A stretch of 64,000 nucleotides of DNA from Bacteroidaceae bacterium (GCA_017469525.1 JAFUGG010000038.1:1-64000), one strand, 5' to 3'; shown: positions 51,193 to 60,045, numbered from the stretch's first letter. Numbers and translations are program-made. The notes: generated from the sequence alone by a model not told the origin.

Positions 51193-52323
51193 ATGACTTT
51201 CAAACTACTGCAAACAGACCCACTCTCGGATGCCCGGGCCGGACTCATCACAACAGACCACGGCCAGATAGAGACACCCATCTTCATGCCTGTCGGCACG
51301 GTCGGCAGCGTGAAAGGCGTCACCGTTCGCGACCTGAAGGACGACGTCCGCGCACAAATCATCCTGGGCAACACCTATCACCTCTACCTTCGTCCCGGCA
51401 CAGAGATACTGGAGAAGGCAGGCGGGCTGCACCGTTTCAATGGTTGGGACAGGCCAATCCTGACCGATAGCGGCGGCTTTCAGGTATTCTCGCTTGCCGG
51501 TATTCGCAAATTGACCGAGGAGGGATGCACCTTCCAAAGCCACATCGACGGCAGCAGACATACGTTCACGCCAGAGAAGGTGATGGACATCGAGCGTAGC
51601 ATCGGAGCCGACATCATCATGGCACTCGACGAGTGTCCGCCCGGCACGAGCGACTACAACTATGCCAAGAAGAGCCTCGGCCTGACCCATCGATGGTTGG
51701 ACCGCTGCATCAAACGGCTCGAAGAGACAGAACCGCTCTACGGTTACAGCCAGAGCCTCTTCCCCATTGTGCAGGGATGCACCTTCCGCGACCTTCGCGA
51801 GCAGAGCGCAGAGTACGTGGCTTCAAAGGAAGCTGACGGCAACGCCATCGGCGGACTTGCTGTAGGCGAGCCAACAGAGGTGATGTACGAAATGATAGAA
51901 GTCGTCAATGCCATCCTGCCGAAAGATAAACCACGCTACCTGATGGGCGTGGGCACACCGGCCAACATACTGGAAGCCATAGAGCGAGGAGTGGACATGT
52001 TCGACTGCGTGATGCCTACCCGCAACGGCCGCAACGCCATGCTCTTCACCAGCCAAGGCATCATGAACATGCGCAACAAGAAATGGGAAGACGACTTCTC
52101 CCCCATCGACCCGTCGGGAACTGCATGGGTGGACACCTTCTATAGCAAAGCCTACCTGCACCATCTCTTCAAGGCACAGGAACTGCTGGCACTCCAGATA
52201 GGCAGCATCCACAATCTCAGCTTCTACCTATGGCTCGTAGGTGAGGCAAGAAGACACATCATCGGCGGCGACTTCCCGACCTGGAAAGCCGGAATGTTGA
52301 AACAAGTAACACAGAGACTGTAA
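51193..52323 (+). CDS. tgt: Queuine/preQ1 tRNA-ribosyltransferase, zinc-ligand-poor variant
   Basis: A 376-residue TIM-barrel enzyme exchanging guanine-34 for preQ1 in tRNAs with GUN anticodons. It has PIFMPVGTVGSVKGV, ILTDSGGFQVFSL with the catalytic-type aspartate, GGLAVGEPTEVM and the second aspartate in DMFDCVMPTRNGRN. The C-terminal segment that normally carries three zinc cysteines reads DPSGTAWVDTFYSKAYLHHL, with none; the IHN histidine remains. ATG 51193 chosen over the TTG 12 bp upstream, which would overlap the promoter. First gene of an operon with the permease. Confidence 0.95.
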   Translation: MTFKLLQTDPLSDARAGLITTDHGQIETPIFMPVGTVGSVKGVTVRDLKDDVRAQIILGNTYHLYLRPGTEILEKAGGLHRFNGWDRPILTDSGGFQVFSLAGIRKLTEEGCTFQSHIDGSRHTFTPEKVMDIERSIGADIIMALDECPPGTSDYNYAKKSLGLTHRWLDRCIKRLEETEPLYGYSQSLFPIVQGCTFRDLREQSAEYVASKEADGNAIGGLAVGEPTEVMYEMIEVVNAILPKDKPRYLMGVGTPANILEAIERGVDMFDCVMPTRNGRNAMLFTSQGIMNMRNKKWEDDFSPIDPSGTAWVDTFYSKAYLHHLFKAQELLALQIGSIHNLSFYLWLVGEARRHIIGGDFPTWKAGMLKQVTQRL

Positions 52324-53412
52324 GTGAAGAAGATAGACCGATACATAATCGCCAAGTTCCTGGGAACATATTTCTTCACCATCGTGCTCATCATCAGCAT
52401 CGGTGTGGTGTTCGACTTCAATGAGAACATCGATCGCTTCACCGAGTCGCAGGCACCGTGGAGGGCGATACTGATGGACTACTATCTCAACTTCATCCCC
52501 TATTACGCCAACCTTTTCAGCGCTCTCTTCGTCTTCATCAGCGTCATCTTCTTCACCACGAAACTGGCCGACCGCAGCGAAATCATTGCAATGATCAGTG
52601 CTGGCATCAGTCGCGCCCGACTGATGGTGCCATATATGATAAGCGCTGCTATCATTGCCGCCATGACGTTCTATCTTGGCTCGGAAGTCATTCCGCGGAG
52701 CAGCGTGAAACGTCTTGCTTTCGAGAACAACTACAAGAAACGCGTCAAGAACCCAACCTATGCCGAAAAGGTTCAGCTACAGGTCGACACGGGCGTCATC
52801 GCCTATATGGAACACTTCGACGGCGTGAGCAAGACCGGCATTCATTTCTCGCTCGACAAGTTCGAGAACAAGAAACTCGTCTCCCACCTCTCGGCCAATA
52901 CGGCAGTCTATGACACGTTGAGCGACGTCCGCTACCAGTGGCACCTGCGGGATGTGACCATTCGCGAATTGCGAGGAATGAAGGAAAAGATAACAAACTA
53001 TAATCAGATAGACTCCATCATCCGAATGGAGCCACGCGACTTCCTCTTTATCCGCAACCAGCAGGAGACCATGACCAATGCGGAACTGAAGGATTACATC
53101 GAGAAGCAACGCAACCGAGGCAGCGGCAACCTAAGCATCTTCGAGGTGGAATATCACAAACGCTTTGCCTCACCATTCGCTGCTTTCATCCTCTCCACAA
53201 TCGGCATGTCGCTGTCCGCGAGGAAACGAAAGGGCGGAATGGGCTTCTCGCTGGGCATAGGTATTGCACTGAGTGCCACCTACATCCTGCTTCAAGGCGT
53301 TTCCGCCACCTTCTCCACCAATGCAGGCATGCATCCCGCCTTGGCTGCATGGATGCCAAACATACTTTTTGCACTAATTGCCATCTATCTTTATAGAAAG
53401 ACACCACAATAA
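52324..53412 (+). CDS. LptF/LptG family lipopolysaccharide-export permease
   Basis: A 362-residue permease with three N-terminal helices, a periplasmic beta-jellyroll domain (about 115-280) and three C-terminal helices (FAAFILSTIGMSLSARKRKGG onward split by loops). With LptB it extracts LPS from the inner membrane. It starts with GTG directly after the tgt stop. LptF and LptG cannot be told apart here. Confidence 0.9.
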   Translation: MKKIDRYIIAKFLGTYFFTIVLIISIGVVFDFNENIDRFTESQAPWRAILMDYYLNFIPYYANLFSALFVFISVIFFTTKLADRSEIIAMISAGISRARLMVPYMISAAIIAAMTFYLGSEVIPRSSVKRLAFENNYKKRVKNPTYAEKVQLQVDTGVIAYMEHFDGVSKTGIHFSLDKFENKKLVSHLSANTAVYDTLSDVRYQWHLRDVTIRELRGMKEKITNYNQIDSIIRMEPRDFLFIRNQQETMTNAELKDYIEKQRNRGSGNLSIFEVEYHKRFASPFAAFILSTIGMSLSARKRKGGMGFSLGIGIALSATYILLQGVSATFSTNAGMHPALAAWMPNILFALIAIYLYRKTPQ

Positions 53413-53417
53413 CACAT

Positions 53418-54692
53418 ATGGATTTCTACGACTTAGACCTAAACGATTATGTCCTCGATGCACTCGATGACATGAACTTCACCGATACGACACCCATCCA
53501 GGAGCATGCCATCCCGCCCATCCTGGAGGGACGAGACGTCATGGGAGTTGCACAAACCGGTACAGGCAAGACGGCAGCCTACCTGCTTCCCGTCCTAAGC
53601 AAACTGGCCGATGGCGGCTACCCGGAAGATGCCATCAATTGCGTCATCATGTCCCCCACCCGAGAACTTGCCCAGCAGATAGACAGCGCCTTGCAGGGTT
53701 TTGCCTATCACCTGCCGGGCGTGAGCAGCGTAGCTGTCTATGGAGGCAACGACGGTATTCGATACGAGCAAGAGAAGCGGGCCATGCAGAGCGGAGCAGA
53801 CGTCGTCATTGCCACGCCGGGCCGTCTCATCAGTCATCTGAGCCTTGCCAGCATCGACCTCAGTCGCGTCTCCTTCTTCATCCTCGATGAAGCAGACCGC
53901 ATGCTCGACATGGGCTTCTGCGACGACATTCTCCTTATTGCAAAAGCCCTGCCTGAAAAGCACCAGACCATCATGTTCAGTGCCACAATGCCTGGAGACA
54001 TCTTGAGCTTGGCACACAGCATCTTACGCAACCCTGTTGAGGTGAAGCTTGCAGTCAGCAAGCCTGCTGACAATATTCGGCAAAGCGCCTGCATTTGCTA
54101 CGAGACACAGAAGTTGCTCGTCGTGAAACGCATGTTCGAACAGGAGCCGCCCCATCGTGTCATCATCTTTGTCGGCTCGAAGAAGAAGACTAAGGAATTG
54201 GCCATCAGCATCATCCGCGCAGGCTATAATGCCCGCGCCATGCACAGCGACCTGAGCCAAGCCGAGCGCGACGAAGTGATGTACGGCTTCCGCAGCGGAA
54301 AGATAGATATTCTCGTGGCAACCGATATCGTGGCTCGCGGCATCGACATCGACGACATTGCCCTCGTCATCAATTTCGACGTGCCACGTGATGAGGAAGA
54401 CTACGTTCACCGCATTGGCCGTACGGCACGTGCAGGCCGTGGCGGAAGGGCCTTAACGCTCGTTAATGACAAGGATATGATTTACTTCCGTCAGATAGAA
54501 CGCTTCCTCGGAAAGGAGATAGAAAAGGAGCAGGTGCCCGAGGAGTTTGGCGAGACTCCTGTCTATCATTCAAGAGCAAGGGGCAAGGGGCAAGGAGCAA
54601 GAGGCAAGGGGCAAGGAGCAAGGGACAAGAGAAACTACAAACACTACCACAACAGAAGGAAAGGAAAGAATGGCACGAAACCTAACAAGTGA
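53418..54692 (+). CDS. DEAD-box RNA helicase
   Basis: A 424-residue helicase with all core motifs: GVAQTGTGKTAAYLLP, PTRELAQQ, ATPGRL, LDEADRMLDMG, FSATMP, IIFVGSKKKT, ATDIVARGIDID and HRIGRTARAGRGG. The C-terminal 40 residues are a Gly/Lys/Arg-rich tail, much of it encoded by a GGCAAGGAGCAAG simple repeat (54576-54633). Likely an RNA chaperone in ribosome assembly or decay. It starts 5 bp after the permease stop. Confidence 0.94.
   Translation: MDFYDLDLNDYVLDALDDMNFTDTTPIQEHAIPPILEGRDVMGVAQTGTGKTAAYLLPVLSKLADGGYPEDAINCVIMSPTRELAQQIDSALQGFAYHLPGVSSVAVYGGNDGIRYEQEKRAMQSGADVVIATPGRLISHLSLASIDLSRVSFFILDEADRMLDMGFCDDILLIAKALPEKHQTIMFSATMPGDILSLAHSILRNPVEVKLAVSKPADNIRQSACICYETQKLLVVKRMFEQEPPHRVIIFVGSKKKTKELAISIIRAGYNARAMHSDLSQAERDEVMYGFRSGKIDILVATDIVARGIDIDDIALVINFDVPRDEEDYVHRIGRTARAGRGGRALTLVNDKDMIYFRQIERFLGKEIEKEQVPEEFGETPVYHSRARGKGQGARGKGQGARDKRNYKHYHNRRKGKNGTKPNK
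54576..54633. repeat. GGCAAGGAGCAAG simple repeat encoding the helicase tail
   Basis: Seven to eight copies of a 7-bp (A/G)GCAAGG-type unit, encoding GKGQGARGKGQGARDK. Same repeat style as the in-frame insertions in thrC and the PGM-like gene. Confidence 0.7.
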
Positions 54693-55605
54693 ACAATACG
54701 CCCGTAGCAAATATATTACGCTCCCCGTTACTGAGCCCATGCCGCTCATGGAGTTCCTGATGAAGGAGATGAGCGGCATCAGTCGCAACAAGGTCAAAGA
54801 CTTATTGCAGGGGCACGGCATACAGGTGGACAGGAAACTCGTGACGAGACACGACTTCATGCTCTCGCCCGGGCAAACCGTCCTTGTGAGCCGCCACAAG
54901 CGAAGCACTGAGCTATTGAACAAATACGTCAAGATAATATATGAGGACAAAGACCTCATCGTCATCGAAAAGTCGGAAGGAATCCTCAGCATGGCCTCTG
55001 CGCCTGGTCAGTATTGCGTCAAGACCATCCTCGACGAGTACTTCCACAAGCGCCATTTCCCCTGCACGGCACATGTCGTACATCGCCTCGACAGGGATAC
55101 AAGCGGACTGATGATATACGCCAAGAGCTTGGAGATAAGGAAGATGTTCGAAGAGGACTGGAAGGGCATTGTCTATGACCGCAGATACGTGGCCGTGCTT
55201 TGCGGCGAGATGAAGCAGGAAGGAGGCACGGTTCACTCATGGCTCAAGGACAACAAAGCCTACGTCACATACAGCAGCCCCACGGACAATGGTGGAAAGG
55301 AAGCCATTACCCACTATCGCCGCATCGCCACGAACGGACGCTTCACGCTTGCCGAGATGAGGCTTGAGACGGGACGAAAGAACCAGATACGCGTCCACAT
55401 GAAGGACTTGGGCTATCCCGTTGCAGGCGACGACAAGTATGGAAACGGCCCTTGCCCTCTCCATCGTCTTGCTCTCCATGCCTTCCGCCTTTGCTTCTAC
55501 CATCCCAGAACAGGCGAGCCTATGCAGTTCGAGACGCCCCACCCCACGGCATTCACAAGACTCTTTTCAGAAGAATTAAATAACAACAATCAACAAACCA
55601 CTTAA
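54670..55605 (+). CDS. RluA-family rRNA/tRNA pseudouridine synthase
   Basis: A 311-residue enzyme from ATG 54670, overlapping the helicase end by 23 bp. An N-terminal S4-like RNA-binding domain (PLMEFLMKEMSGISRNKVKDLL) precedes the RluA catalytic domain with the nucleophile aspartate in VVHRLDRDTSGLMIYAK and the GRKNQIRVHM motif. The target uridine is not evident from sequence. Co-transcribed with the helicase, which suggests ribosome maturation. Confidence 0.92.
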   Translation: MARNLTSEQYARSKYITLPVTEPMPLMEFLMKEMSGISRNKVKDLLQGHGIQVDRKLVTRHDFMLSPGQTVLVSRHKRSTELLNKYVKIIYEDKDLIVIEKSEGILSMASAPGQYCVKTILDEYFHKRHFPCTAHVVHRLDRDTSGLMIYAKSLEIRKMFEEDWKGIVYDRRYVAVLCGEMKQEGGTVHSWLKDNKAYVTYSSPTDNGGKEAITHYRRIATNGRFTLAEMRLETGRKNQIRVHMKDLGYPVAGDDKYGNGPCPLHRLALHAFRLCFYHPRTGEPMQFETPHPTAFTRLFSEELNNNNQQTT

Positions 55606-55618
55606 CTTTAATCATTTC

Positions 55619-56254
55619 ATGAAAAAGATTCGTTCATTCGCAGCCATCGTTGCTGCAAGCCTGACGCTCGCTTCATGCGGCCTCGGCACAATGGGTAACA
55701 CAACATCCGGCACCGGAAGTATCCTTGGCACAGACGTCCTGACCCAAACCGGCACGGGCATTCTTGGCACAATCCTCGGAAACATCTTGGGCAGCACTAC
55801 CTCCCAGCAGTCGCTCGTCGGCAATTGGACGTATGCAGGCCCGAAGCTTGTCTTCGAGAGCGAGAATGTTCTCTCGCAGATTGGAGGACAGGTATTGAGC
55901 AACAACCTCGAGCAGAAGCTCGGCACCTATCTTGAGAAGATAGGCTTCAAGGCCGGCAAGTCCGTCCTCACCTTCGCTGCCGACGGCAACTGCTCCCTGG
56001 CTCTCGGCTCGAAGACATTGCCCGGAACGTATTCCTACGATGCCAGTTCAAACAAGCTGACGCTGAACGGTCTGTTCGTCACGGGCCAATTGCCCTGCAC
56101 GGTTACGGTTCAGAACGGCCAACTGCTGATGCTTTTCGATGCAGACAAGCTGTTGAGCATCGCCACAGCCGTCGGTTCGAAGAGCTCCAGCTCTCTCGGC
56201 TCCATTCTGGGAAGCTACAAAGGCCTGAAGCTCGGATGGGCTATGACAAAATAA
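55619..56254 (+). CDS. DUF4923 family lipoprotein
   Basis: A 211-residue lipoprotein: signal and lipobox AASLTLASC (Cys19), then a Gly/Thr/Ser-rich linker and a beta domain starting LVGNWTYAGPKLVFESENVL. This pattern is DUF4923, a Bacteroidales family of unknown function. Product is probably outer-membrane anchored. It follows the synthase gene by 13 bp and is followed by a strong terminator. Confidence 0.9.
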   Translation: MKKIRSFAAIVAASLTLASCGLGTMGNTTSGTGSILGTDVLTQTGTGILGTILGNILGSTTSQQSLVGNWTYAGPKLVFESENVLSQIGGQVLSNNLEQKLGTYLEKIGFKAGKSVLTFAADGNCSLALGSKTLPGTYSYDASSNKLTLNGLFVTGQLPCTVTVQNGQLLMLFDADKLLSIATAVGSKSSSSLGSILGSYKGLKLGWAMTK

Positions 56255-56291
56255 GAGCGTCGCTGTAAACAGAGCGCGAGCCCACACAACA

Positions 56292-56333
56292 AAGAGAACC
56301 TCGAAAGGCAGGAAATGCCCATGAGGTTCTCTT
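56292..56333 (+). terminator. Terminator after the DUF4923 gene
   Basis: AAGAGAACCTC and GAGGTTCTCTT form an 11-bp stem with a 20-nt loop, followed by ATTTTATT. Confidence 0.88.
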
Positions 56334-56407
56334 ATTTTATTCTGTCCTTCAGGGAAATTGACATCGCCCTATTAGGCGCTGCTCGGGCACACTGCAGTTT
56401 TCTGCCT

Positions 56408-56583
56408 AAAGTATTAGTATTCCTTGGTCAAAGTATTAGTATTCCTTGGTCAAAGTATTAGTATTCTTTGGCCCAAGACCTATACCTCTTTGTCCCAAGA
56501 CCTATACCTCTTTGCCCCAAGACCTATACCTCTTTGCCCCAAGACCTATACCTCTTTGCCCCAAGACCTATACCTCTTTGGAA
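56408..56583. repeat. 22-bp-period array E (8 units, orientation switch)
   Basis: Exactly 8 x 22 bp. Three units read AAAGTATTAGTATTCCTTGG plus 2 bp; then five read CAAGACCTATACCTCTTTGC plus 2 bp, which is a diverged reverse complement of the first type. Within each type copies are nearly identical. It fills the gap between two convergent genes, ending 12 bp from the PUR gene stop. Confidence 0.9.
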
Positions 56584-56594
56584 GCGCCCCTGTT

Positions 56595-56930
56595 TCAGAA
56601 CTCCAGATCCAGCTTGATAGCATCGGAGCTTTCCTCTCTTTCGGGAGATTCGCCCTGCTCGTCCTCCACAAAGGCGAGCGCCTCTTGAAGGGCAGCGCCA
56701 AACTTTCCGAAGTCCTCCCTGAAGAGGAAAATCTTGTGCTTCTCGAAGCTGACTTGCGGCATGTCCTGCGTGCCGCCCAGCATCTTCTTGCTCTCCGTGA
56801 TGCTCAGGTACATTTCGCCCTTGCGGTTCTGCTTCACGTCGATGTAGTAAATACGCTGTCCCGCCTTGACCGTTCGAGAGAAAAGGATTTCACTTTCCTT
56901 GCCCTCAAAAATTTTCTTTTCAGTTTCCAT
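56595..56930 (-). CDS. PUR-alpha-like DNA/RNA-binding protein (DUF3276)
   Basis: A 111-residue protein. GKESEILFSRTVKAGQRIYY and MYLSITESKKMLGG correspond to the beta-sheet face of the PUR repeat, and KHKIFLFREDFGKF to its helix; an acidic tail follows. Bacterial homologues (Bacteroidetes, Borrelia) bind single-stranded or structured nucleic acid. It is adjacent to the 22-bp array E and divergent from nusB. Confidence 0.88.
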   Translation of the reverse strand: METEKKIFEGKESEILFSRTVKAGQRIYYIDVKQNRKGEMYLSITESKKMLGGTQDMPQVSFEKHKIFLFREDFGKFGAALQEALAFVEDEQGESPEREESSDAIKLDLEF

Positions 56931-56956
56931 AATGCTCTCGTATGCATTTCACACCG

Positions 56957-56964
56957 CAAAAGTA
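56957..56964 (-). promoter_or_regulatory. PUR gene promoter
   Basis: Minus-strand TACTTTTGCGG, 26 bp before the ATG at 56930. Confidence 0.65.
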
Positions 56965-57029
56965 CAAAATAAAATTGAATAATAAAGTATTTCATCCCCT
57001 CATTTTATCGTTCTTTCATTTTTTTTTCG

Positions 57030-57037
57030 TACCTTTG
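57030..57037 (+). promoter_or_regulatory. nusB promoter
   Basis: TACCTTTGCAGC, 24 bp before the ATG at 57062. Confidence 0.65.
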
Positions 57038-57061
57038 CAGCGTTTAATACAAAAGCGCTCT

Positions 57062-57997
57062 ATGATAAATCGTGAATTGATAAGAATAAAGCTTGTGCAG
57101 ATTCTCTACTCCTACCAGCAGAGGGGCAGTCACAATCCCGATGCCTGCGAGAAGGAACTGCTGCTGAGCCTGGACAAAGCCTACGACCTCTACAACTATC
57201 TGCTTATGCTTCTGGTTGAAGTGAGCCGCATGTCGGTGCGCATGCTCGAAGTGCATGAGAAGCGAAGCAAGAAGCTCAAGGACGGCATCAGATGGAGCCA
57301 CAAGTTTGCCGACAACCGTTTCATCATCCAACTGGAATCGAACCGACAGCTGCGCGACTACTGCTCTGAGCACGAACTTAGCTGGGCCGACCACGAGACC
57401 TTCGTGCTGGGCCTCTATAACAAGATTGAGGAGAGCGACTTCTACAAAAGCTATATGGCAAGCGAGACCTCCAGCTACGACGAGGACCGAGAAGTGTGGC
57501 GGCTCATCTACCGAAACCTCATCGTGGGCAACGACGAACTGGCTGACCTGCTGGAAGACATGAATGTCTATTGGAACGACGACAAGGCAATCGTCGACAC
57601 CTTCGTGCTGAAGACCATCAACCGCTTCACGGAAAACAGCACCTCCACGCAGTCGCTGATGCCAGAATACAAGAGCGATGCCGAACGCGACTTCGCCACC
57701 AAGCTGCTCTATCGCGCCATTATGGGGCAGGAACACTACAACGAGCTCATCGCCGGCACGACACGCAAGTGGGACTTCAAGCGCATCGCCCTCATGGACC
57801 GCATCATCCTGCAGCTCGGCCTCGCAGAGATAATGACGTTCCCCAGCATACCCCTGAGCGTCAGCATCAACGAGTGGGTCGATATCGCCAAGATGTACAG
57901 CACACCAAAAAGCGACAAGTACATCAACGCAACGCTCGACGCCATCGCAAAGAGACTGATTGAAGAAGGAAAACTCGTCAAAGAAGAAACAAACTAA
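57062..57997 (+). CDS. nusB: Transcription antitermination factor NusB, long form
   Basis: A 311-residue protein, over twice the length of E. coli NusB. The first part (MINRELIRIKLVQILYSYQQ) and the C-terminal NusB fold (KWDFKRIALMDRIILQLGLAEIM, INEWVDIAKMYSTPKSDKYI split) are clear; a helical region of about 150 residues lies between. The long form is usual in Bacteroidetes. NusB binds boxA RNA with S10 for rRNA antitermination. ATG 57062 chosen from the promoter position. Heads the nusB-yajC-ybbR-coaE group. Confidence 0.92.
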   Translation: MINRELIRIKLVQILYSYQQRGSHNPDACEKELLLSLDKAYDLYNYLLMLLVEVSRMSVRMLEVHEKRSKKLKDGIRWSHKFADNRFIIQLESNRQLRDYCSEHELSWADHETFVLGLYNKIEESDFYKSYMASETSSYDEDREVWRLIYRNLIVGNDELADLLEDMNVYWNDDKAIVDTFVLKTINRFTENSTSTQSLMPEYKSDAERDFATKLLYRAIMGQEHYNELIAGTTRKWDFKRIALMDRIILQLGLAEIMTFPSIPLSVSINEWVDIAKMYSTPKSDKYINATLDAIAKRLIEEGKLVKEETN

Positions 57998-58025
57998 TTC
58001 ATAATCCCAAACAATTACATTCCCC

Positions 58026-58334
58026 ATGAATACAATCCTAGCAGCACAACCTGCCGCCGGCAGCAACATGTCGTTCCTCCTGATGATGGTCATCATCTTT
58101 GCCATCATGTGGTTCTTCATGATTCGTCCGCAGCAAAAGAAGCAGAAAGAGATTCAGAACTTCCGTGCCAGCATCACCAGAGGCCAGCAAATCGTGACGG
58201 CCGGTGGCATCTACGGAACCGTAAAAGACATCGACGAAGCAGCAGGCAAGCTCAAAGTAGAAATTGCCAACGGCGTCTGCATCCACGTGGACAGGAACAG
58301 CGTCTTTGCCTCCCCGCAATCGACATTACAGTAG
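58026..58334 (+). CDS. yajC: Preprotein translocase subunit YajC
   Basis: A 102-residue protein with one membrane helix (FLLMMVIIFAIMWFFMI), then RPQQKKQKEIQNFRAS and ITRGQQIVTAGGIYGTVKD, the diagnostic YajC pattern. Accessory to SecDF in protein export. Confidence 0.95.
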   Translation: MNTILAAQPAAGSNMSFLLMMVIIFAIMWFFMIRPQQKKQKEIQNFRASITRGQQIVTAGGIYGTVKDIDEAAGKLKVEIANGVCIHVDRNSVFASPQSTLQ

Positions 58335-58372
58335 CCCCTCCTAAATCCTCCCCTGCAGGGAAGGACTTTAAT
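58335..58372. repeat. CCCCTCCTAAATCCTCCCC hairpin repeat after yajC
   Basis: CCCTCCTAAATCCTCCCCTG then CAGGGAAGG: same family as at 16447-16556 and 37650-37690. Followed by ATGGTAAATCATTAAATGG simple repeat running into the next gene's start. Confidence 0.6.
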
Positions 58373-58392
58373 GGTAGATGGTAAATCATTAA

Positions 58393-59412
58393 ATGGTAAA
58401 TGACAGGATGTCGAAAGCAGGGAACCGATTGGGGCAATGGAAGGACAAGTTGTTCGGGCGCAAGAGTCACGAGCTGCTTGTCTTCTGCTTCTTTCTTGCC
58501 GTATCGTTCGGCTTCTGGATTCTCCAGGCATTGAACGAAACGTTGGTGCGCGAGGTGAACGTCAGGCTGGAGCTGGAAAATGTACCATCCGACGTCGTCA
58601 TCATCGACTCGATACCCCCCGCCCTCAGCGTCACCTTGCAGAACAGAGGCCTTGCCCTCGCCCGACACAGCTTCTCCACCCTCTTCCGCCCCAATCGCCT
58701 GAAGATAGACTTCACCAAATACGACACGGGGAAGAACGATGCTGAGGTCTATATCGCAACCTCGGAAATACAACGGATGCTGGGACATATCTTTGTGACA
58801 TCCATGAAGATACAGTCCATCAGACCCGACACGATTCGCTTCACCTACAATCACGGGCTTTCGCGAAAGCTACCGGTAAAGTTTGCCGGCAACATCAAGG
58901 CACATGGACAGAACTACATCCAGAGCATTCTCGTGGAACCCGATTCCGTCAAAGTGTTCGCTCCGGCCGAGGTGCTCGACACGATGCTTGCCGTCTATAC
59001 TGAACCTTTCCACCTCGATGGACTTCACGAGACCGGCAGCTACGCAGTTCCCCTGCGTCATCAAAAGCTTCTGAAATATGACCCTTCGGTGGTTAACGTC
59101 AAGGTTGGAGTCGGATATTACACGGAAAAGACCGTCAAAGTACCCATCATCGGGCTGAACTTCCCCGCAGAAAAGAAGCTTCGGACCTTCCCTGCCTGGG
59201 CCAACATCACGTTCAGGATTGAATCAGGACGCTATAACAAGATTACGTCCGAAGACTTTGTGCTGGCCACGACCTACGAGGAATTGCTGCAGGAAACGGA
59301 AAGCAGCAAGCTCACCCTTCGCTTGAAGAACCTGCCAGAGGGGGTCTCGAACGTCAGGATATCGCCTCGGGAAGTTGACTATCTCATAGAACAGGCCGTT
59401 CCTGAAAGTTGA
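58393..59412 (+). CDS. YbbR-like / CdaR-type domain protein
   Basis: A 339-residue protein with one N-terminal membrane helix (LLVFCFFLAVSFGFWIL) and an extracytoplasmic region of repeated beta domains (VREVNVRLELENVP; RKLPVKFAGNIKAHGQ; KTVKVPIIGLNFPAEK), as in YbbR proteins. In Firmicutes CdaR regulates the c-di-AMP cyclase; here that link is unproven. The start is either ATG 58393, within the ATGGTAAAT repeat, or ATG 58408 (MSKAGN). Confidence 0.82.
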   Translation: MVNDRMSKAGNRLGQWKDKLFGRKSHELLVFCFFLAVSFGFWILQALNETLVREVNVRLELENVPSDVVIIDSIPPALSVTLQNRGLALARHSFSTLFRPNRLKIDFTKYDTGKNDAEVYIATSEIQRMLGHIFVTSMKIQSIRPDTIRFTYNHGLSRKLPVKFAGNIKAHGQNYIQSILVEPDSVKVFAPAEVLDTMLAVYTEPFHLDGLHETGSYAVPLRHQKLLKYDPSVVNVKVGVGYYTEKTVKVPIIGLNFPAEKKLRTFPAWANITFRIESGRYNKITSEDFVLATTYEELLQETESSKLTLRLKNLPEGVSNVRISPREVDYLIEQAVPES

Positions 59413-59445
59413 AAGGTTAAAGGGTTAAAAGTTGAAAAATTAAAA
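59405..59445. repeat. GTTGAAAGG/TTAAAAG simple repeat between ybbR-like and coaE
   Basis: AAAGTTGAAAGGTTAAAGGG followed by TTAAAAGTTGAAAAATTAAA: degenerate 7-8-bp units, beginning at the ybbR stop. Confidence 0.6.
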
Positions 59446-59457
59446 GGTTTATTAATC

Positions 59458-60045
59458 ATGACGATAGGCATCACCGGAAGCATTGGCAGCGGAAAGAGCT
59501 ACATATCCGCCATCTTGCGGGAGAAGTTCGGTATTCCCGTCTATGATTGCGACAAGGAAGCCAAGCGGCTGACCGCATCAAACGAAGAGATCCGACAGAA
59601 ACTCATCTCTCTCGTTGGCCCCGAAGTGTTCGACGCAGAAACTCTCAACAAGCAACTCCTTGCCGATTATCTCTTTGCCGACGTCGAGAATGCAAGCCAG
59701 GTGAACGCCATCATCCATCCTGTCGTCCTCGAGGACTTCAAGAAATGGCAGAAGGAACAGCGGGACAAGTCAATGGTTGGCTTGGAGAGTGCCATCCTCT
59801 TCGAGAGCGGCTTCAATGAAGCAGCAGACTATGTCCTCTTCGTCGATGCTCCCGAAGAAGTCCGCCTCCGTAGGGCAATGCTTCGCGACACAGCCTCCGA
59901 AGCCCAAATCCGCTCACGGATGGGAATGCAACAACCTGAACTTCATCGTCACCAAGCTGATTTCATCATCGTCAACGACACTCCTGATGACACAAAATTA
60001 CAGGAACAATTGGCTGCCGCACTTCGCAAAATCGAAAACAATTAA
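59458..60045 (+). CDS. coaE: Dephospho-CoA kinase
   Basis: A 195-residue P-loop kinase for the last step of coenzyme A synthesis. Walker A GITGSIGSGKSYIS, then VYDCDKEAKRL (substrate aspartate), a FESGFNEAADYVLFVDAP motif and RRAMLRD in the lid. Length normal. Confidence 0.96.
   Translation: MTIGITGSIGSGKSYISAILREKFGIPVYDCDKEAKRLTASNEEIRQKLISLVGPEVFDAETLNKQLLADYLFADVENASQVNAIIHPVVLEDFKKWQKEQRDKSMVGLESAILFESGFNEAADYVLFVDAPEEVRLRRAMLRDTASEAQIRSRMGMQQPELHRHQADFIIVNDTPDDTKLQEQLAAALRKIENN

Noticed and set aside
56408..56583. CRISPR array
   Set aside because: Repeats are contiguous 22-bp units without unique spacers, and no cas genes are present.
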